NCBI RefSeq assembly: GCF_039872765.1
Contig: NZ_JBDPZC010000002.1
Coordinates: 1-64,000, forward strand
Direction of reading: 5' to 3'
DNA from: Roseateles_B flavus
GTDB lineage: Bacteria > Pseudomonadota > Gammaproteobacteria > Burkholderiales > Burkholderiaceae_C
DNA: 64,000 nucleotides
Both the position numbers and the translations under genes were made by a program. The notes under the pieces are model-generated. The model worked only from the letters and a program-made list of their open reading frames with translations. It was not told the origin of the DNA and did not search any database. This document shows, in pieces, positions 62,146 through 64,000 of the stretch. How positions within the stretch are numbered: the stretch's first letter is position 1; each line of letters begins with the position of its first letter.

Positions 62146-62355
62146 GCGGCACCTCGCCGGCGCCGCGACTGCGCGTCCTGATCCCGCCCGCACTGCTCAG
62201 CCATGCCTCACCTCCGACGTCGCGCCGCGGGCCGGCGCCCGGGCTCTCGGAATCACGCCCTGACCACCACGCCCTGAGCATGAAGCCCTGAAAGCCGCGT
62301 GGAACGGACACGGTCGCACAGAATACGCCTGTCTCCGACACAACCCAAGCTGACG

Positions 62356-62760
62356 ATGATCAAGCCTGCGCAGCCCGATGCCCGCCCCTCTGAGCCCCCG
62401 CCCGCTGGCTTTGCCGGGCGCTTTCCAACGCCTTACGTCGCGGTGATCTTCACCAGCCAGCGCAGCGCGCCAGACGCGGCCTATGACGCCATGGCCACGG
62501 CCATGGTGGAACTCGCCGCCCGCCAGCCGGGCTATCTGGGCGCCGAGAGCGCGCGGGGCGCCGACGGCCTGGGCATCACCGTCTCGTACTGGACGGACGA
62601 AGCCGCCATCGCCGCCTGGCGTGCCGAGCTGCGCCACCAGGCCGCCCGCGACACCGGACGCCTGCGCTGGTACCGTCATTACGAGCTGCGCGTGGCTCGC
62701 GTGGAGCGCGCCTACGGCTGGGATGCCGACGAAGGGCCGGCAGACCCGCTGCTGGGCTGA
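62356..62760 (+). CDS. Antibiotic biosynthesis monooxygenase-like (ABM) protein
   Basis: A 134-residue protein of the ABM/dimeric alpha-beta barrel fold: YVAVIFTSQRSAPDAAYDAM, LAARQPGYLGAESARGADGLGITVSYW and EAAIAAWRAELRHQAARD. The family includes quinone-forming monooxygenases and haem-degrading or structural members. It begins ATG 62356, the second ATG of the frame. Function unknown. Confidence 0.78.
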   Translation: MIKPAQPDARPSEPPPAGFAGRFPTPYVAVIFTSQRSAPDAAYDAMATAMVELAARQPGYLGAESARGADGLGITVSYWTDEAAIAAWRAELRHQAARDTGRLRWYRHYELRVARVERAYGWDADEGPADPLLG

Positions 62761-62815
62761 GCAGGCCGCGAAGCGCCGAAAGGCGGCTCGGGCCCAGCGC
62801 GGCGCGGCTCCCTGG

Positions 62816-62830
62816 GGGTCAGGTCGTGCC
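62816..62830 (-). repeat. Dispersed 15-bp motif, one-mismatch copy
   Basis: GGGGTCAGGTCGTGC in the gap after the ABM-like gene, with CCCCCC following, so it can self-pair. Confidence 0.5.
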
Positions 62831-62863
62831 CCCCGGAGCAGGCCTGCCGGCTCGGGCGTTTGC

Positions 62864-63490
62864 TCAGTCCTGGCAGCTGAGCGGACCCGCCTCGATGGCG
62901 TAGTCCAGCGGCAGGTACCAGCGGGTGCGGGCCAGGCTGTGCAGGTCCAGGGCGTCGATGCGCAGGCCTTCGGTGGCCAGGCAGTAGCGCAGGCGCAGCG
63001 CCGGGCCGTCGGCGGGCCAGAGCATCACCAGCTGCTGCGGCCCGAGCGCCTGCACGCGCACCGGTGCGTCGGTCCACAGGCCGATGAAGGGGGTCTTCAG
63101 CGCGGCGACATCCAGCTGGGCCAGGGGCTGAACCGCCTGGCCCGGCCCGGTCAGCTCGGCGGGTTCTTCATCGTCGGACGCCAGCAGCGGCACCGAAAGC
63201 TCGCCCTGCGCTTGCGACGGCCTTGCGGCCCGGGCCTGCCAGCAGCAGGCGGCCTGCGGGCCGTCCAGTTGCGGCAGGAGGCGCAGGGCGTGGCCGCGCT
63301 GGGGCGCCGTGCTGCCCTGTGCCGCCGGGGCAGCGGGCGCATAGCGCAGCCATCCGCCGCTGAGCCGCCCGTCCAGCAGTCCCCATTCGGCACTCCAGGC
63401 CGGCAGGGCCAGCCCCAGAGAGAGACCCAGTGCCAGGGCCCCGCGGGCGATGGCGTGGGCCGCCTTGCGGCCATGATCAATGACCATCAT
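62864..63490 (-). CDS. Exported protein of unknown function
   Basis: A 208-residue protein with a signal peptide (about 1-34, LPAWSA). The body shows beta-strand-like stretches with a DALDLHSLARTRWYLPLDY near the C-terminus, but I do not recognise it. The start is ambiguous (ATG at 63490 or 63487), and it overlaps the C-terminal end of the next upstream gene by about 14 bases, so it is translated with it. It may modify or bind what that peptidase-like protein handles; speculative. Confidence 0.65.
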   Translation of the reverse strand: MMVIDHGRKAAHAIARGALALGLSLGLALPAWSAEWGLLDGRLSGGWLRYAPAAPAAQGSTAPQRGHALRLLPQLDGPQAACCWQARAARPSQAQGELSVPLLASDDEEPAELTGPGQAVQPLAQLDVAALKTPFIGLWTDAPVRVQALGPQQLVMLWPADGPALRLRYCLATEGLRIDALDLHSLARTRWYLPLDYAIEAGPLSCQD

Positions 63491-64000
63491 CGGACCAGTG
63501 CGGCGGATCGGAGGCCAGCTTGTGCACGCCGTAGCCGGCCCCCAGGGTGTGGAGTTGGGCGGCCGTGGTGAGCGTCTGCGCCTGGCCGCTGGCATTGTTG
63601 ACGCTCTTGTTCAGGTAATGGGTGATGTTCATGTCGATGGCGCGCCCCTCCGTGTGGCGGGAGCTCAGCGCGGGCCGGTAGACGATGCCATAGCCGGTCA
63701 CCATCTGGGCCGCTGCCTGGCGCGCCTGCTGCAGCTGCGTCTGGCCCTGGGCATTGCGGTGGGTCCAGTCGATGTCCACTCCGTCCATGGCCGGCACGGT
63801 GGCCGGGTCGAGCTGCTCCTGGGCGATGCGCCAGGCATAGTGCATCAGGTAAGCCCGCTCGGGCGGCCGCAGCGTGGCCGCGATGCTCACCTGGGCGCCG
63901 GCATCCCGAAGTGCGGCGATGAAACGGCTGACCGCAGCGCTGAAATCGGCGCTCAGGTCACCCACGCTGGTGCTGGTCGGGAACTGCTGTACCCATGTCG
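63477..64000 (-). CDS. M15-like peptidase, partial at window edge
   Basis: The visible part is 174 residues and has no start: the frame is open to the edge (WVQQFPTSTSVGDLSADF precedes an internal GTG at 63965). It has SRHTEGRAIDMN, fitting the SxHxxGxAxD zinc site of the VanY/M15 group, and a late PPHWSDDGH with an HW pair in the expected place. Such enzymes cleave peptidoglycan stem peptides. It overlaps the exported unknown gene downstream. Confidence 0.72.
   Translation of the reverse strand, partial: TWVQQFPTSTSVGDLSADFSAAVSRFIAALRDAGAQVSIAATLRPPERAYLMHYAWRIAQEQLDPATVPAMDGVDIDWTHRNAQGQTQLQQARQAAAQMVTGYGIVYRPALSSRHTEGRAIDMNITHYLNKSVNNASGQAQTLTTAAQLHTLGAGYGVHKLASDPPHWSDDGH

Noticed and set aside
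62146..62193. Upstream GTG at 62193 for the GGDEF protein
   Set aside because: Less good ribosome site and low-complexity residues; GTG 62145 has GAGGTG 6 bases before it. Not excluded.

Overview
This is a high-GC (about 70 %) chromosomal window from a proteobacterium. Gene content fits the Burkholderiales, probably the Roseateles/Rubrivivax/Ideonella/Leptothrix area: lplT and alr are divergent with radA nearby, one protein carries a PEP-CTERM sorting signal, and c-di-GMP and chemotaxis genes are common. The placement is inferred from gene content, not from a search. I see no rRNA, tRNA, CRISPR array, insertion sequence or prophage. Coding density is high, and GC-rich codon use makes many long antisense frames that are not genes.

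Layout. 1-0.5 kb: a 111-bp tandem repeat array cut by the window edge. 0.6-4.3 kb: small membrane protein, mobA, a secreted trypsin-like protease with PKD and PPC domains, a GNAT. 4.5-8.7 kb: an OPT oligopeptide transporter, then a two-gene unit of a membrane-anchored five-PASTA protein without a kinase and an unknown partner. 8.7-14.6 kb: VOC protein, a PAS-GGDEF-EAL protein and a chemotaxis receptor fused in one operon, a palindromic operator-like site, and a TetR regulator. 14.7-19.4 kb: lepB, a YceI/peroxiredoxin operon, and a bufferin-type RiPP operon (Cys-rich precursor, DUF692 oxidase, DUF2063 partner). 19.7-27.6 kb: murQ, a PEP-CTERM phytase-like esterase, DUF4197, DUF5329, a YidD-like protein with a Cys-rich tail, acetyltransferases, a LysE exporter and an M13 peptidase.

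27.7-39.9 kb is a cell-wall peptide region: AmiD-like amidase, two Dpp-type permeases, a Dpp-type binding protein, a VanX-type D-Ala-D-Ala dipeptidase, an LD-carboxypeptidase, two tandem family-3 solute-binding proteins and dacB, split by an agmatinase, a metallo-hydrolase and an AraC regulator. With murQ and alr this suggests recovery of muropeptide amino acids; no ABC ATPase is present. 40-51 kb: aminotransferase/hydrolase operon, DUF2332, a Crp-type regulator convergent with a RoxA-like dihaem cytochrome, glutathione peroxidase, a DMT transporter, an SGNH-type hydrolase and lplT. 51.4-64 kb: alr, an Oar-like TonB-dependent receptor interrupted by an in-frame amber codon, PspC, two exporters, radA, a PilZ protein, a CHASE-PAS-GGDEF protein, a small monooxygenase-like protein and an M15-like peptidase running off the edge.

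The least expected signals are a dispersed 15-bp motif (GCAAGACCTGACCCC) with seven perfect or near-perfect copies, several inside or ending genes; the amber codon in the receptor; the kinase-less PASTA operon; the bufferin operon with an ECF-like promoter; and a set of genes whose -10 box lies so close to the ATG that leaderless transcripts are likely.
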